A stretch of DNA of 64,000 nt from Atopobium sp. oral taxon 416 (GCF_018128285.1 NZ_CP072380.1:2542001-2606000); one strand, 5' to 3'; shown: positions 20,202 to 29,286, counted from the stretch's first letter. Made by a program: numbers and translations. The notes: a model not told the origin generated them from the letters alone.

Positions 20202-20881
20202 ATGACGCGCTACTTCGAGTACGGCGATGAGAAGGTCGCCTACCTCAAACGTCACGACAGGAAGCTGGGGGAAGCCATAGACGCCGTGGGACACATCTAT
20301 CGCGAAATGGATGAAGGAGGCCTCTTTTCCGGCATCGTCCATCACATCATCGGCCAGCAGGTCTCAAACGCAGCCCAGGCAACGATCTGGGCTCGCCTCC
20401 AAGGCATGCCCGGCGACGTGACGCCTGAGGCCATCGCCTCTGCCACAGCCGAGGAGCTCCAGTCCTGCAGCACGACATTCAAGAAGGTCGACTACATCAG
20501 GGGCATAGCCGACAAGATCCTCTCAGGCGCCTTCGACATCGAAGCTGTCGAGCACATGTCCGACGAAGAAGCGATAGAGGCATTGAGCTCGCTTCCCGGC
20601 GTCGGGCGCTGGACCGCAGAGATGCTCCTGCTATTCAATCTCGGGCGTCCCGATATCCTGTCCTTCGGAGACCTTGCCATCCAGCGCGGCATGCGCATGG
20701 CCTACCATCACCGCACTATCACACGCGAGATGTTCGAGTGCTACCGGAACCTTACGGAAGCACGGCAAGCCTCTATCTCTGGGCCATATCCCGCATGGAT
20801 GTGCCGGGCTACTACAGAGACTATGCACCGAAGAAAAAAACGAAGAGGAAGCCTGCCCCAGACAAGCATCCTGCGAGGTAA
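20202..20881 (+). pseudogene. alkA: DNA-3-methyladenine glycosylase II, frameshifted near its end
   Basis: AlkA excises alkylated purines. Present are VHHIIGQQVSNAAQATIWARL, the helix-hairpin-helix LSSLPGVGRWTAEMLLLF and the catalytic-aspartate region SFGDLAIQRGM. After MFECYR at about 20,740 the frame shifts: the expected PYGSTASLYLWAISRMDVPGYY continues in the next frame to TAA at 20,881. The loss is of about 45 C-terminal residues, which may inactivate the protein. It follows the Ada-like and ogt fragments. Confidence 0.85.
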
Positions 20882-20967
20882 AGGGAACATCTCTCTCCGG
20901 CGTCTGTCCAATTCGCGACGCAATGTGTCGCGAATCTCAGCTCATGCAGGAGAAGCCGGAGCACCTG

Positions 20968-21864
20968 CTAATGCGCCAGATGCTTTGCCGCCTGACCTTC
21001 CGTGCGCTTTCCATCCATGTGCCGCCAGAGAAAGACTGCGAGCACAAGCGAAGGCAGGAACCCAGCGAGACCCAGAGGCGAGGGGCCCATGATAGTCGAA
21101 GTGCCGGAGCTGAAGAGAAGCCCCAGACCCGCTGTCGCATTCATCGCGCCATGGGCGAGCGCTGGTGCCCAGACACTTCCCGTGCGGCTGCGGAGGAAGG
21201 CAAGAAGCATGCCGAAGGCAGTGCATCCTGCCACCATCATCAAGATGCCTGTAACAGGAAATCCTGCATAGTCCGTACCGTAGTTGTAGCCTTCGGCAAT
21301 GAGCGGCGCATGCCAGAGACCCCAGATGGCACCCGTCAAGAGCGCAGCCTTGCGCTCAGGAATGTAGTGTCCCAGCGCCGGAAAGAGGAATCCTCGCCAG
21401 CCTGCCTCCTCGCCGATTGCGACAAGCATGTTGATGAGAGGCGCTACGACAACGGCATAGGCAATCTGCACAGCAAGCATCAGAGACACCTTGTCAGAAG
21501 AGATGCCGAGCTGGGCCTGCGCTGCTGCAGAGAAGCGCCCTGCCTCCGCATCGAACTCTCCCGGGAAGGCCAGGAAATAGAGGGCTGCGCCAAGCACGGA
21601 CAGGGCAGCAGGAGCAAACCAGGCAAGAAGATAGACCCTCACGTGTCCGCGAATCTTCGGACGCCAGCCACGCTCTATATCCTCTCCCGGAACAGCACGG
21701 ACGATAAGGGCAGCCACCATGGGCCCGAACATTGCAAGCGGCATGACAAGAGACCAGAGGCCGGCTCCTTCGGTGACCGGACCAAACGCTATCGTCGTAG
21801 CAATCCACAGAATCCAGTCAATCGCAAAGGCCAGGATGATGAACAGGGCAATCTTCCTCTTCAT
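20968..21864 (-). CDS. CPBP-family intramembrane metalloprotease
   Basis: A 298-residue membrane protein with about eight hydrophobic helices. The conserved CPBP/Abi motifs are present: EEAGWRGFLFPAL, then WGLWHAPL and a late HGAMNA. In characterised relatives these residues form a membrane protease active site used in peptide maturation or self-immunity. It is convergent with the alkA remnant. The start, MKRKIALF, agrees with a typical short positively charged N-terminus. No bacteriocin gene is adjacent, so the substrate is unknown. Confidence 0.88.
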   Translation of the reverse strand: MKRKIALFIILAFAIDWILWIATTIAFGPVTEGAGLWSLVMPLAMFGPMVAALIVRAVPGEDIERGWRPKIRGHVRVYLLAWFAPAALSVLGAALYFLAFPGEFDAEAGRFSAAAQAQLGISSDKVSLMLAVQIAYAVVVAPLINMLVAIGEEAGWRGFLFPALGHYIPERKAALLTGAIWGLWHAPLIAEGYNYGTDYAGFPVTGILMMVAGCTAFGMLLAFLRSRTGSVWAPALAHGAMNATAGLGLLFSSGTSTIMGPSPLGLAGFLPSLVLAVFLWRHMDGKRTEGQAAKHLAH

Positions 21865-22029
21865 GGATGCCTTCTTTCAGCTGCTTGGCAGAAATGATAG
21901 CACCATGAGAGATAGCGATATCTCGCATTCCGCATAGAGCTGAAGGTCCGCGTCTATAGCGGAGCCTGACTTTCGAGACATCTCGTCGCCGCATGCATCG
22001 CCGCTTTCGCAGCCCTCTTCATCCGTCTC

Positions 22030-22295
22030 GCCAGACGCAGAATCATATCCAGATGCTTCTGCAAGCCCTTCCCCACGTCAGCCAGCCTCCTGGATTTGCT
22101 ACATGGCGCTCACGGCTGCCTGCCCAGCCTCCTTTGAGGGCGCTGCATGTTATGCCTGCGCTTGAGTTCGTCGAGCGCATCAGCATCGTTCTGGCACACA
22201 AGCTCGACAACAGCCTCAAGCAAACCGAGATCTACATGCCGCTTGGCAAGCCTCTTCACATCACGCGAAAACGCCGGGAGGGCAATCCGGCTCAA
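22030..22295 (-). pseudogene. YafQ/RelE-type toxin, frameshifted
   Basis: Starting 14 bases after the RelB stop, MSRIALPAFSRDVKRLAKRHVDLGLLEAVVELVCQNDADALDELKRRHNM matches the N-terminal half of YafQ-like mRNA interferases. The frame then shifts: the expected ALKGGWAGSREWHI-like region reads ALKGGWAGSRERHVANPGGWL in another frame near 22,070-22,120. The catalytic C-terminal histidine region is not recovered. The toxin is therefore probably inactive. Confidence 0.7.
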
Positions 22296-22309
22296 GCCTG
22301 CCCATATAC

Positions 22310-22576
22310 CTAATCTTTCAGTGCTGCATCGAGCATTTCATGCGCACTGCGATATCCATGACCACCTTTCTCCAAGATTTCCTCAGCATCTTTTACGCTC
22401 TGCAGGCTTTCCTCGTTGGGATCGCCGTAGGAGAGATTCAGGGGAATCCGCCTCTCGCGGACAATCTGCCGGTAGAAGGCCCTTGTAACTGATGAGAGGT
22501 CAAAGCCGAAATCCTCGACAATTGCGGTTGCCTCGGCTTTCGTCTCTTCATCCACTCGCACTGTCACAGATGCCAT
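22310..22576 (-). CDS. relB: RelB/DinJ-family antitoxin
   Basis: An 88-residue protein with a ribbon-helix-helix N-terminus, MASVTVRVDEETKAEATAIVEDFGFDLSSVTRAFYRQI, followed by an acidic C-terminal tail that normally wraps the toxin. It is first in a RelBE/YafQ-type pair whose toxin is broken. AAGGAGAG precedes the ATG and an inverted repeat lies just upstream, as expected for an autorepressor. With its toxin lost it may survive only as a regulator or act against related toxins elsewhere. Confidence 0.88.
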   Translation of the reverse strand: MASVTVRVDEETKAEATAIVEDFGFDLSSVTRAFYRQIVRERRIPLNLSYGDPNEESLQSVKDAEEILEKGGHGYRSAHEMLDAALKD

Positions 22577-22589
22577 AATTCTCTCCTTA

Positions 22590-22619
22590 TGTAAGACGTA
22601 TATATATTATTGCCTTACA
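22590..22619. promoter_or_regulatory. Inverted repeat upstream of relB
   Basis: TGTAAG and CTTACA arms flank an 18-bp AT-rich core (TATATATTAT) just upstream of the relB ribosome site. A TTGACA box lies about 25 bp further out. The arrangement suits a RelB operator overlapping the promoter. Confidence 0.55.
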
Positions 22620-22859
22620 TTGTCTGTGTTAATCATGTCAATGTAGACCGATAGCCATCAGTACATTCGCAGCGAGGAAAGCCTTTTCCGCAAAAAAGAT
22701 GCTGATTCCGAGACTCTGCAGAAGGCAGACATGCCTTGCCGCGCTGAGCGGAAGAGCACCTCTATCACCTGCTCCCACTGCTTTGGCCGGCTGTATCAGC
22801 AAGATCCTGCACATTCAGAGCATCCGGTACAGGGCATCACCAACGTGCCGGAGCTTCCC
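22620..22859. other. Intergenic, nothing recognised
   Basis: Between the relB promoter and the stop of the downstream flavoprotein gene. No gene or strong structure was seen. Confidence 0.4.
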
Positions 22860-23339
22860 CTATCGCTCTTGGATCTTCTTTCCGCTCATATGCTCGATAT
22901 CGATCACGAACATCTGTACAGCCCTGCCTGAAGCCTGGGTTTCCTCCTCCACCAGCTCTGCGCTGGGATAGTACTTCAGAGCGAACTGACGCACGTAACG
23001 GATATTGTCTTCGAGGCTGTCGACGAGATGGCATCGGCCAAAGACGACAGCACTCTCAAGATAGGGTGCCCAGGACTCATCCTTGATGGTCTCGTTTCCA
23101 TAGACGGTAAAGCAGACCTTGTCGCTCTTCTTCAGTGCGTCGACCTTGTGCCCTTTCTTCGACCCATGGACGATGATCCGATTCGATTCCTCGTCGTACA
23201 GGAAGTTGATAGGGATGGCATACGGATAGCCACCATCCCCATTGACAGCCAGGACACCTCTTCTTGTCTGGATCAGGAGCTCTTTGACAGCAGCGATGCC
23301 AATCTCGTTCTTCCTCTTTCTTATCTTGCGGAATTCCAT
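22860..23339 (-). CDS. Pyridoxamine 5'-phosphate oxidase-like (NimA-type) flavoprotein
   Basis: A 159-residue split-barrel protein. Characteristic segments are RGVLAVNGDGGYPYAIPINFLYDEESNRIIVHGSKKGHKVDAL and DKVCFTVYG. Members bind FMN or F420 and include nitroimidazole reductases (NimA); the true substrate here is unknown. The chosen start is the ATG at 23339 with GGAAAGGG upstream; an in-frame extension upstream has no good ribosome site. It ends in TAG. Confidence 0.85.
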   Translation of the reverse strand: MEFRKIRKRKNEIGIAAVKELLIQTRRGVLAVNGDGGYPYAIPINFLYDEESNRIIVHGSKKGHKVDALKKSDKVCFTVYGNETIKDESWAPYLESAVVFGRCHLVDSLEDNIRYVRQFALKYYPSAELVEEETQASGRAVQMFVIDIEHMSGKKIQER

Positions 23340-23522
23340 GTTGGCCCTTTCCCGAAATGCTCCCCCCGTTCCCTTCAGACAACCCGGATAGGCGTGCCGC
23401 ATCCGCCTCTCTGCTTATCGGCTGCATGCAGGCAGGAGACGCACATGCAGCAGCATCTTGCTTAAGTCTGCCCCGGAACTCATCGGTCATCAATAGCAGC
23501 GTCCCAAACTGCAGCCATGCCT

Positions 23523-24001
23523 TCATGGCTGTCGTCCTTCCAATTCATGGAGATGCCCCAGATGGATGCCGATATGGCCGATAGCGAGGATGATGGCAGA
23601 TATCACTGCTATAGGCGACTCGTGCCATATTCCCAGAAGGATGAAGGCCGCAACCGGCAGGCTTGCTATGGGCACGGGGATAGGCCCCAGAGACCGATAC
23701 ATCCCATCAAGCCTCGCTCCATCCCTGAAATAGCGGGCCCAGGCAATCTCGTAGAGAACCACGAGAAAGACGCAGCAACAAGCACTAAGATCCAGGGAAA
23801 CGAAGCGCCTTCGGGACAGACGAATATGAGCGAAGCACAGGTGGTGAGCGCCTGTCCTGCACGTTCGAGCACGAGCAGGACCCTGCCCTCATGCTTCTGC
23901 AGTTCCTCATATCCTGCAGGCTGCCTCTTTGCCCATCTGATATTGGGAATGAAGAGCGCAAGCAGGAATGCGGCACCGACGGCCGAGAAGCCAAGCTGCA
24001 T
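23523..24001 (-). pseudogene. Small multi-pass membrane protein, copy 1, frameshifted
   Basis: The start at 24001 (GGAGG six bases upstream) gives MQLGFSAVGAAFLLALFIPNIRWAKRQPAGYEELQKHEGRVLL. Near 23,765 a one-base change shifts the frame, and the sequence continues as VVLYEIAWARYFRDGA and ending HIGIHLGHLHELEGRQP at 23,523. Together they would make a four-helix protein of about 160 residues, family unrecognised. A diverged second copy lies at 25,686-26,166 across the amidohydrolase gene. Confidence 0.7.
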
Positions 24002-24278
24002 CTTTGCCTCCATGCCCCTGCCCATCACTCCCTACCTTGTACGGTACGGACGCTACGGTGCCGTGCAGGCCTTACACACTCAGTACAAGGAACGACGATG
24101 CGGCTCTCGCAAGGTGCGCCAGCCACGGGAGATATGCAGCACTTTGGTCGCTCTATATGCCGCATCATTCATAGCAGCGCATGCGGCCAGGCAATGCATT
24201 CTTTCTTCCGTAACTCCCTGATGCATCATTTTTGCTAGACTCGCAACCAATACCACAAGACCCAGAAGGAGAAGGCAT
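24002..24278. other. Intergenic region before the amidohydrolase
   Basis: No gene recognised. A short part (near 24,040) resembles sequence near 26,200 and belongs to the upstream region of the duplicated membrane-protein gene. Confidence 0.4.
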
Positions 24279-25577
24279 ATGGGCACGACCGGACGCACTG
24301 CATACATCGGAGCAACCATCCTCGATGGCACGAAAGGCATGGAACCCAAGGAGGGCATGGTCCTCGTCACTTCTGGCAGCAGCATCGAGGCAATCGTTCC
24401 CGAGGCGGAGAAGAGCGCCTACGCCGGCTGCGAAGTCCGTAATCTGAAAGGCCTCTTCCTCATGCCTGGCCTCATCAACATGCACGTTCACCTGGCAGGA
24501 AACGGCAAGCCGCAGAAGAAGCAGCGCGACAATGCAGCGCTGGTCAATAAGATCATGAGCAACGGCCTCACCCGGGCAGTGGCCTATCGGCTCGTGCGCC
24601 AGTATGCGCAGATCGAGCTCATGAGCGGCGTCACGACAATCCGCACCGTGGGCGGCCTCGGCGACTTCGACACACGCTGCCGTGACGAGATTGCATCCGG
24701 CAAGGTGCTGGGTCCCCGCATCCTCGCTGCCAATGAGGGCATCTCGGTGCCGGGAGGCCATATGGCAGGATCGGTCGCAATCGCTGCAGGCTCCATCGAC
24801 GAAGCGCTCGCACAGGTCGAGCACTGCAGGGAGCAGCGCTGCGACCTCATCAAGCTTATGATCACAGGCGGCGTGCTCGATGGCACACGCAAAGGAGAGG
24901 CAGGCCTTCTCCGCATGGATCCTGCCATGATAAAGGCCGCCTGCAACCGCGCCCACCAGCTTGGCTACAAGGTTGCCGCCCACGTCGAAGGCGTAGAGGG
25001 GCTCAGGGCCGCTCTCGAGAACGGTGTCGACTCCATAGAGCATGGCGCCAAGCCCGATGCCACCATCATGGAGCTCTTCCAGACCACCGGAGCCTCCCTC
25101 TGCACGACGCTCTCCCCTGCTCTTCCCTATGCGCTTTTCGGCCGCTCCATCTCCCATGCATCCGAGATAGAGCAGTACAACGGCAACATGGTCTTCGAGG
25201 GAATCATCGCCTGCTCCAAGGCCGCACTCGAAGCGGGCATACCGGTCGCTCTCGGAAACGACGTGGGCTGCCCCTGGATCACGCAATACGATTTCTGGCG
25301 CGAGCTCGTCTATTTCTGCAGATACGTGGGCGTAACCCCCGCATTCTCCCTGTACAGCGCCACACTCGGCAATGCCCAGATAGCAGGAATCGATGATGTG
25401 ACGGGATCGCTCGAGCCCGGCAAGCATGCAGACATGATCGTGACCGACGCCAACCCCCTCGACGACCTCACCACCCTGCGCAATGTCAGGCACGTGGTGC
25501 GCGATGGGGTCTTCATCGCAGAGCCTCACGTAAAGCGCAAGCCGGAAGTCGACCGCGAGCTTGACAAGTTCCTGTAG
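24279..25577 (+). CDS. Amidohydrolase-superfamily metal-dependent hydrolase
   Basis: A 432-residue enzyme of the imidazolonepropionase/prolidase-like amidohydrolases. Metal ligands are visible in order: HVHLAG near residue 69, LIKLM (bridging lysine), AAHVEG, SIEHG and the late GNDVG aspartate. The C-terminus SLEPGKHADMIVTDANPLDDL is typical. Relatives hydrolyse Xaa-Pro dipeptides, organophosphate-like esters or cyclic amides; no closer substrate can be given. GGAGAAGG precedes the ATG. It is flanked on both sides by copies of the broken membrane-protein gene. Confidence 0.88.
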   Translation: MGTTGRTAYIGATILDGTKGMEPKEGMVLVTSGSSIEAIVPEAEKSAYAGCEVRNLKGLFLMPGLINMHVHLAGNGKPQKKQRDNAALVNKIMSNGLTRAVAYRLVRQYAQIELMSGVTTIRTVGGLGDFDTRCRDEIASGKVLGPRILAANEGISVPGGHMAGSVAIAAGSIDEALAQVEHCREQRCDLIKLMITGGVLDGTRKGEAGLLRMDPAMIKAACNRAHQLGYKVAAHVEGVEGLRAALENGVDSIEHGAKPDATIMELFQTTGASLCTTLSPALPYALFGRSISHASEIEQYNGNMVFEGIIACSKAALEAGIPVALGNDVGCPWITQYDFWRELVYFCRYVGVTPAFSLYSATLGNAQIAGIDDVTGSLEPGKHADMIVTDANPLDDLTTLRNVRHVVRDGVFIAEPHVKRKPEVDRELDKFL

Positions 25578-25685
25578 GGCATGTGTCTTCCTCTCCCCTG
25601 GCCTCATATGCAGATCGGGGTGCCTTCGAAGCAGCCCGGCAAAGGCATCCAGAGCATGATGCCTTTCATCTTCCTCACACGTCCT

Positions 25686-26166
25686 TCAGGACCGTCCGCC
25701 CTCCAGTTCATGGAGATGCTCCAGATGGATGCCGACATGGCCGATAGCAAGGATGATGGCAGAAAGATCGCTGCCAGGGGCGACCCGTGCCATACTCCCA
25801 GAAGGATGAAGGCTGCAACCGGCAGGCTCGCCATGGGCACAGGGATAGGTCCTTAGGACTGATACATCCCATCGAGCTTCCCTACGCCCCTGAAATAGCG
25901 AACCCAAGCGATTTCATAGAGGACCCTGAGGAGGGATGCAGCAGCAAGCGTGAGGGTTCAGGAAAACGAAGCCCCCTCGAGACAGACGAATGAGAGCGAG
26001 GTACAGGTGGCGAGCACCTGTCCCACACATGAGAGCACAGCAGAGCCTTGCTCTCATGCTTCTGCAGCTCCTCAAAGCCTGAAAGCCGGCTCCTTGCCCA
26101 TCTGGCATTGGAGGCAAAGAGCACAGGCAGGAAAGCGGCACCGGCGACCGAGAAGCCAAGCTGCAT
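25686..26166 (-). pseudogene. Small membrane protein, copy 2, decayed
   Basis: Starting at 26166 with MQLGFSVAGAAFLPVLFASNARWARSR, this matches copy 1 at 23,523-24,001 in order: FEELQKHE near the start, SLPVAAFILLGVWHGSP, and HLEHLHELEGG at the end. The matches lie in three frames, so several indels have occurred. Both copies have the same orientation. Confidence 0.65.
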
Positions 26167-26533
26167 CACTGCCTCTATCTTGATGCACCCGCATTTCCTG
26201 CATGATACGGTACGGATGGCACCACACTATGCAAGCAGCTTCTCATCCGGTCCTGAAGGCATGCAGGCGGCATGGTCTTGCACGCTGCATCGGCCTCGCG
26301 CAGGCATATCATCCGCCCATCCCCATGGCCTCTCGAGCAGAGCAGAGTCTAATCTTTCTGCACAGCGCCCCACCAGATGATTTCGGTGCGATATCTGTGA
26401 ACCATGCCGGAGCGCTTGCCGGCCCAATAACAACAGCCTCTGAGCAAGAGGCGATAGCAATGACCGAAGAGGGACACTGCCCCACAACGCAATGCAACGA
26501 CCAACTACATGGCATCAGCTGTATGAGAAGGTC
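26167..26533. other. Intergenic, nothing recognised
   Basis: Between copy 2 of the membrane protein and the AbiEii pseudogene. Only short incidental frames are present. Confidence 0.4.
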
Positions 26534-27508
26534 TCAGCACTGCATCTTTCGGATATTCTGGAGCTTCCACTGGGCTTCCGGGTTGGCAATCGCCGCACGG
26601 GTGATCGGGCCATCCCCGAACAGCAATGACGGATCGAATTCCCCTCGCTCAAACCGTATGAGATACTCACGCTCCCCATCTGTCTTGGGCAGCACGTAGC
26701 CAGAGACAAACTCGTGCGCAGCTGCAATCAGCCCTTCAATAGTAGGCACCTCTTCACCTCTCCTGAGCATGGGCAGGAGCTGTTCCTCGAGTTCGCGCGA
26801 CCTGTCAGCGAATCGCTCGGGGCGATTCTCGAAACCGCGAGGAAACGTCGCCGAAAGCGATGCATAGAACAAGATTATACTTTGTGGGCTGTAGCGCGTT
26901 CTTCCATGCTCCTTCCATCAAGCACACGTCTGAGATTCGCTACGTCGTAGAGGTCTCGAGCCTTCACGCGATCGAAGAATGCCTTGGCCTTTCCTCCGGC
27001 AAGCTTCGCATCCGAGAAGACGGAAACGGCGAGCTCCGGTCTTAGCGGGGATATTCTGTGCTCGACCAATATCAATGGAGAGCGGTTCATGTAGATGCAA
27101 TCTATCTTGATGTGGTCTGCACCCCACCGCGACCTGTAGTTCAATACAAACGTCCTGCCAGCATGGCCACCTTTCGCCCCGGAGACAGCATATCCCTGGG
27201 AACGAGCCACCTCGTCTATCGACCTCTCGACTATCGGCCTGTCGGCGAGCATGGCACCCCTGTCGAGCGCTCCAACATACGAGAGGTCGAATGTCGACGG
27301 AAAGCCTCAGCACATCGAGCATGAACAGGTTGATGGCAGTTCCTCCGTGGAGTGCGAATTTGCCTGCCAGCAATGGATGCTCGTCAAGCTCGGCGAGCAG
27401 ATCGAGGAGCCTCTCAACCTTGTCAAGCGTGCGCGGCGGAAACTCCCTTACAAGTGCGTTATCCACGATTGCACCTCTTCCTTGCTTCCGGGCAGGACGA
27501 GCCGCCAT
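26534..27508 (-). pseudogene. abiEii: AbiEii-type nucleotidyltransferase toxin, frameshifted twice
   Basis: AbiEii toxins are DNA polymerase beta-like nucleotidyltransferases of type IV systems. Segment 1 (from 27,508) reads FPPRTLDKVERLLDLLAEL, then LAGKFALHGGTAINLF with the GG motif. An extra base near 27,290 shifts the frame to segment 2 (LADRPIVERSIDEVARSQGY, IKIDCIYMNRSPL, AKARDLYD-like VKARDLYDV). A second shift near 26,875 leads to segment 3, ending at 26,534. The start overlaps the abiEi stop, which is typical for coupled translation. The expected S-V-D-I-D metal site spans the first frameshift. Confidence 0.82.
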
Positions 27509-28209
27509 CTGGCAACCCAGCTTACCGATTTAACGCCCGCAGGCCCCAGACGGTAAGGGCCTGGCCCCAGCCATTCCTCAAGCAGAGAAAGACTCTCTTC
27601 GTTCACATGCCATTCAGCCTGTTTCTCGGACAGCAGCCATCCAACGCGGGACACCATAGAAGGCCCTGCATCGATGGCCAGCACAACCAGCTCCTCCACG
27701 TTGAGATATATAAAGGCGCTCAGGCTTCGCACTGCCTCCTCGATTCCTCCTGCCAAGGCAGGCTTCCCCAGGCAGTCCACGACCGTCTGCTCCCTGGTTG
27801 TGGCAAGATACGCACCTGCAGGTGATCTCATGGTTTTCGACCTTGCGTTTTCCACCGGCCCGCAGGGGCGGTATGCGATGCCTCGGAAGTCGAATTCAGA
27901 GTGCACGATATCTGAGCGGAAGCGACATACGAAGCCCACATTATGTGCGACGCCGTGCGCTTCAAGAGCCGAGTGGTACGAGATGACTGCACCGGCATCG
28001 AGCGCAGTGACGACTTCCGTCTGTTCTACGGAGACATCCTTGAACCGGCCATGATTGGAGACGAGGAGACCACGACGCGCACGCTCCACGGCACCCGATT
28101 TCACGGCGAGGCGCAGCTGCTCCTCGGCCGATGCCGGAGAGTCCATCGCCTCGAAGAGTGAGGATGTGGTGAACACATGGTGGCTATTTATGTAGTCAGT
28201 AAACTTCAT
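27448..28209 (-). CDS. abiEi: AbiEi-type antitoxin/transcriptional repressor
   Basis: A 253-residue protein when read from the ATG at 28209 (MKFTDYINSHHVFTTSSLFEAM). The N-terminal winged helix is followed by the AbiEi core: RGLLVSNHGRFKDV, DAGAVISYHSALEAHGVAH, FRGIAYRPCG and ATTREQTVVDCLGKP. In studied systems AbiEi represses its promoter by binding a pair of inverted repeats and neutralises AbiEii. The gene overlaps abiEii by about 60 bases. Upstream lies a 23-bp inverted repeat. The antitoxin is intact although its toxin is frameshifted. Confidence 0.88.
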   Translation of the reverse strand: MKFTDYINSHHVFTTSSLFEAMDSPASAEEQLRLAVKSGAVERARRGLLVSNHGRFKDVSVEQTEVVTALDAGAVISYHSALEAHGVAHNVGFVCRFRSDIVHSEFDFRGIAYRPCGPVENARSKTMRSPAGAYLATTREQTVVDCLGKPALAGGIEEAVRSLSAFIYLNVEELVVLAIDAGPSMVSRVGWLLSEKQAEWHVNEESLSLLEEWLGPGPYRLGPAGVKSVSWVARWRLVLPGSKEEVQSWITHL

Positions 28210-28228
28210 ACTGCAAATTTTATCATGT

Positions 28229-28251
28229 AACCCCAATTTTTTATTGGGGTT
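28229..28251. promoter_or_regulatory. 23-bp perfect inverted repeat before abiEi
   Basis: Arms AACCCCAAT and ATTGGGGTT flank a five-T spacer, total 23 bp, about 20 bp before the abiEi ATG. AbiEi proteins are known to bind inverted repeats of about this length to autorepress. It could also act as a terminator for transcription reading into the operon. Confidence 0.65.
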
Positions 28252-28651
28252 TCCATATATGTATAGCAGCATATCGTGCAGCAACACCTTGAAAGCGAGA
28301 ACGCTTTGAAAGTCAGCGGTTCAACTTCTTTCGAAGGGCCACAGGAATCCAACGAGAGTCTATAGCGCACACAGTGCTCAATGCGAAATGGACGCCGTCT
28401 TCACAGGAAACTCCAAGGGGCAGAAAGTGGGCTGCGGCAATCGGATAGCCTGAACGCTCATTCAGTCCATCGCTCCGAGAGATTAGTTACTCCACTCGAT
28501 CGCTGCAGGCAGCTTCGGGATGATGTCGCAGGCAAAGCGGCACACACCGACAGAGCGGATGCCGAGAAGAGCGGCGACACCTACCTCATTATGGACGGCA
28601 ACCAACCACAGCGCCCTTGTCTCAATCCAGCTATCCCCATTAGCACTTTGG
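28252..28651. other. Intergenic between doc and abiEi
   Basis: About 400 bp without a recognised gene. A minus-strand frame ending near 28,484 (VGVAALLGIRSVGVCRFACDIIPKL) looks protein-like but its N-terminus overlaps doc in another frame; it may be the tail of a lost gene. Confidence 0.4.
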
Positions 28652-29038
28652 CTAGCTGACAACCGCCTCGACCCATTCGACGAGCTGCTCAAAGGAGGTT
28701 GTCCCGCTAGCGATTCCAAGCATTTCAGCGAGGAACTCGTCATGTCGCGGCTTGAACTCATAGCCAGCAAGCCTAAGACAGGTACCAAGCAGCGCAGCGC
28801 CCGTTCGCTTGTTGCCATCCACAAAGGGATGGTCGCTGATGATGCCGTAGCAGAGCCTGCATGCTTTTGCCACATCGCTGCCATAGAGCTCGATTCCCCC
28901 GAACGTCTGATGGGGCCGAGCAAGTGCAGACTCCAGCATTCCTTCGTCGCACACGCCGCCGACGCCACCGAACTTCTCTATTGCAGCAGAATGGATAGCA
29001 AGGACCTGGCTCTTCCCTATCGTCACAGGCCCACTCAT
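28652..29038 (-). CDS. doc: Doc-type Fic-domain toxin
   Basis: A 128-residue Fic/Doc protein. Doc phosphorylates and inactivates elongation factor Tu. The catalytic motif HPFVDGNKRTG is complete around residue 67, with the upstream GGVGGVCDEGMLESALARP typical of Doc. The ATG overlaps the stop of the phd gene (ATGA), so the pair is translationally coupled. The gene is intact and ends in TAG. The antitoxin upstream has had its beginning replaced by an ISL3 end, so expression of this toxin would be expected to be disturbed. Confidence 0.9.
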   Translation of the reverse strand: MSGPVTIGKSQVLAIHSAAIEKFGGVGGVCDEGMLESALARPHQTFGGIELYGSDVAKACRLCYGIISDHPFVDGNKRTGAALLGTCLRLAGYEFKPRHDEFLAEMLGIASGTTSFEQLVEWVEAVVS

Positions 29039-29286
29039 TTGGCAAGCTCTGAGAAGACGTCGGTATACTCATCCATGAAGTCGACCGCAACATCGAGCGC
29101 ATCGTCTGTCGCTGTAGACGCAGGCTGGATGATTACCCACGGCTTGTTGTTCTTGAGCACCGTTACAGGGCGGCCTGTACGGTTTACCTCAGCCGTAACC
29201 TTCGAAAAATTGGGCTCTTCGGTAGTTTGTGTGGGTAGCCCGCCATAGCTTTGCGCAGCTCGCATGCAGAAAACACGCAGTCTCAA
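29035..29286 (-). CDS. phd: Phd/YefM-type antitoxin with IS-derived N-terminus
   Basis: The core NFSKVTAEVNRTGRPVTVLKNNKPWVIIQPAS and an acidic C-terminal tail are typical of Phd antitoxins that pair with Doc. Codons upstream of NFSKV, including SYGGLPTQTTEEP, are read from the ISL3 terminal repeat beginning at 29,214. The native first ten or so residues and the native promoter are therefore gone. Possible starts at 29,286 or 29,265 lie in IS sequence. Whether the hybrid is made and still folds its DNA-binding part is uncertain. Confidence 0.75.
   Translation of the reverse strand: MRLRVFCMRAAQSYGGLPTQTTEEPNFSKVTAEVNRTGRPVTVLKNNKPWVIIQPASTATDDALDVAVDFMDEYTDVFSELAK

Noticed and set aside
24165-25607. 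A 480-codon minus-strand frame
   Set aside because: It is antisense to the amidohydrolase with visible metal motifs, and its own translation shows no domain.
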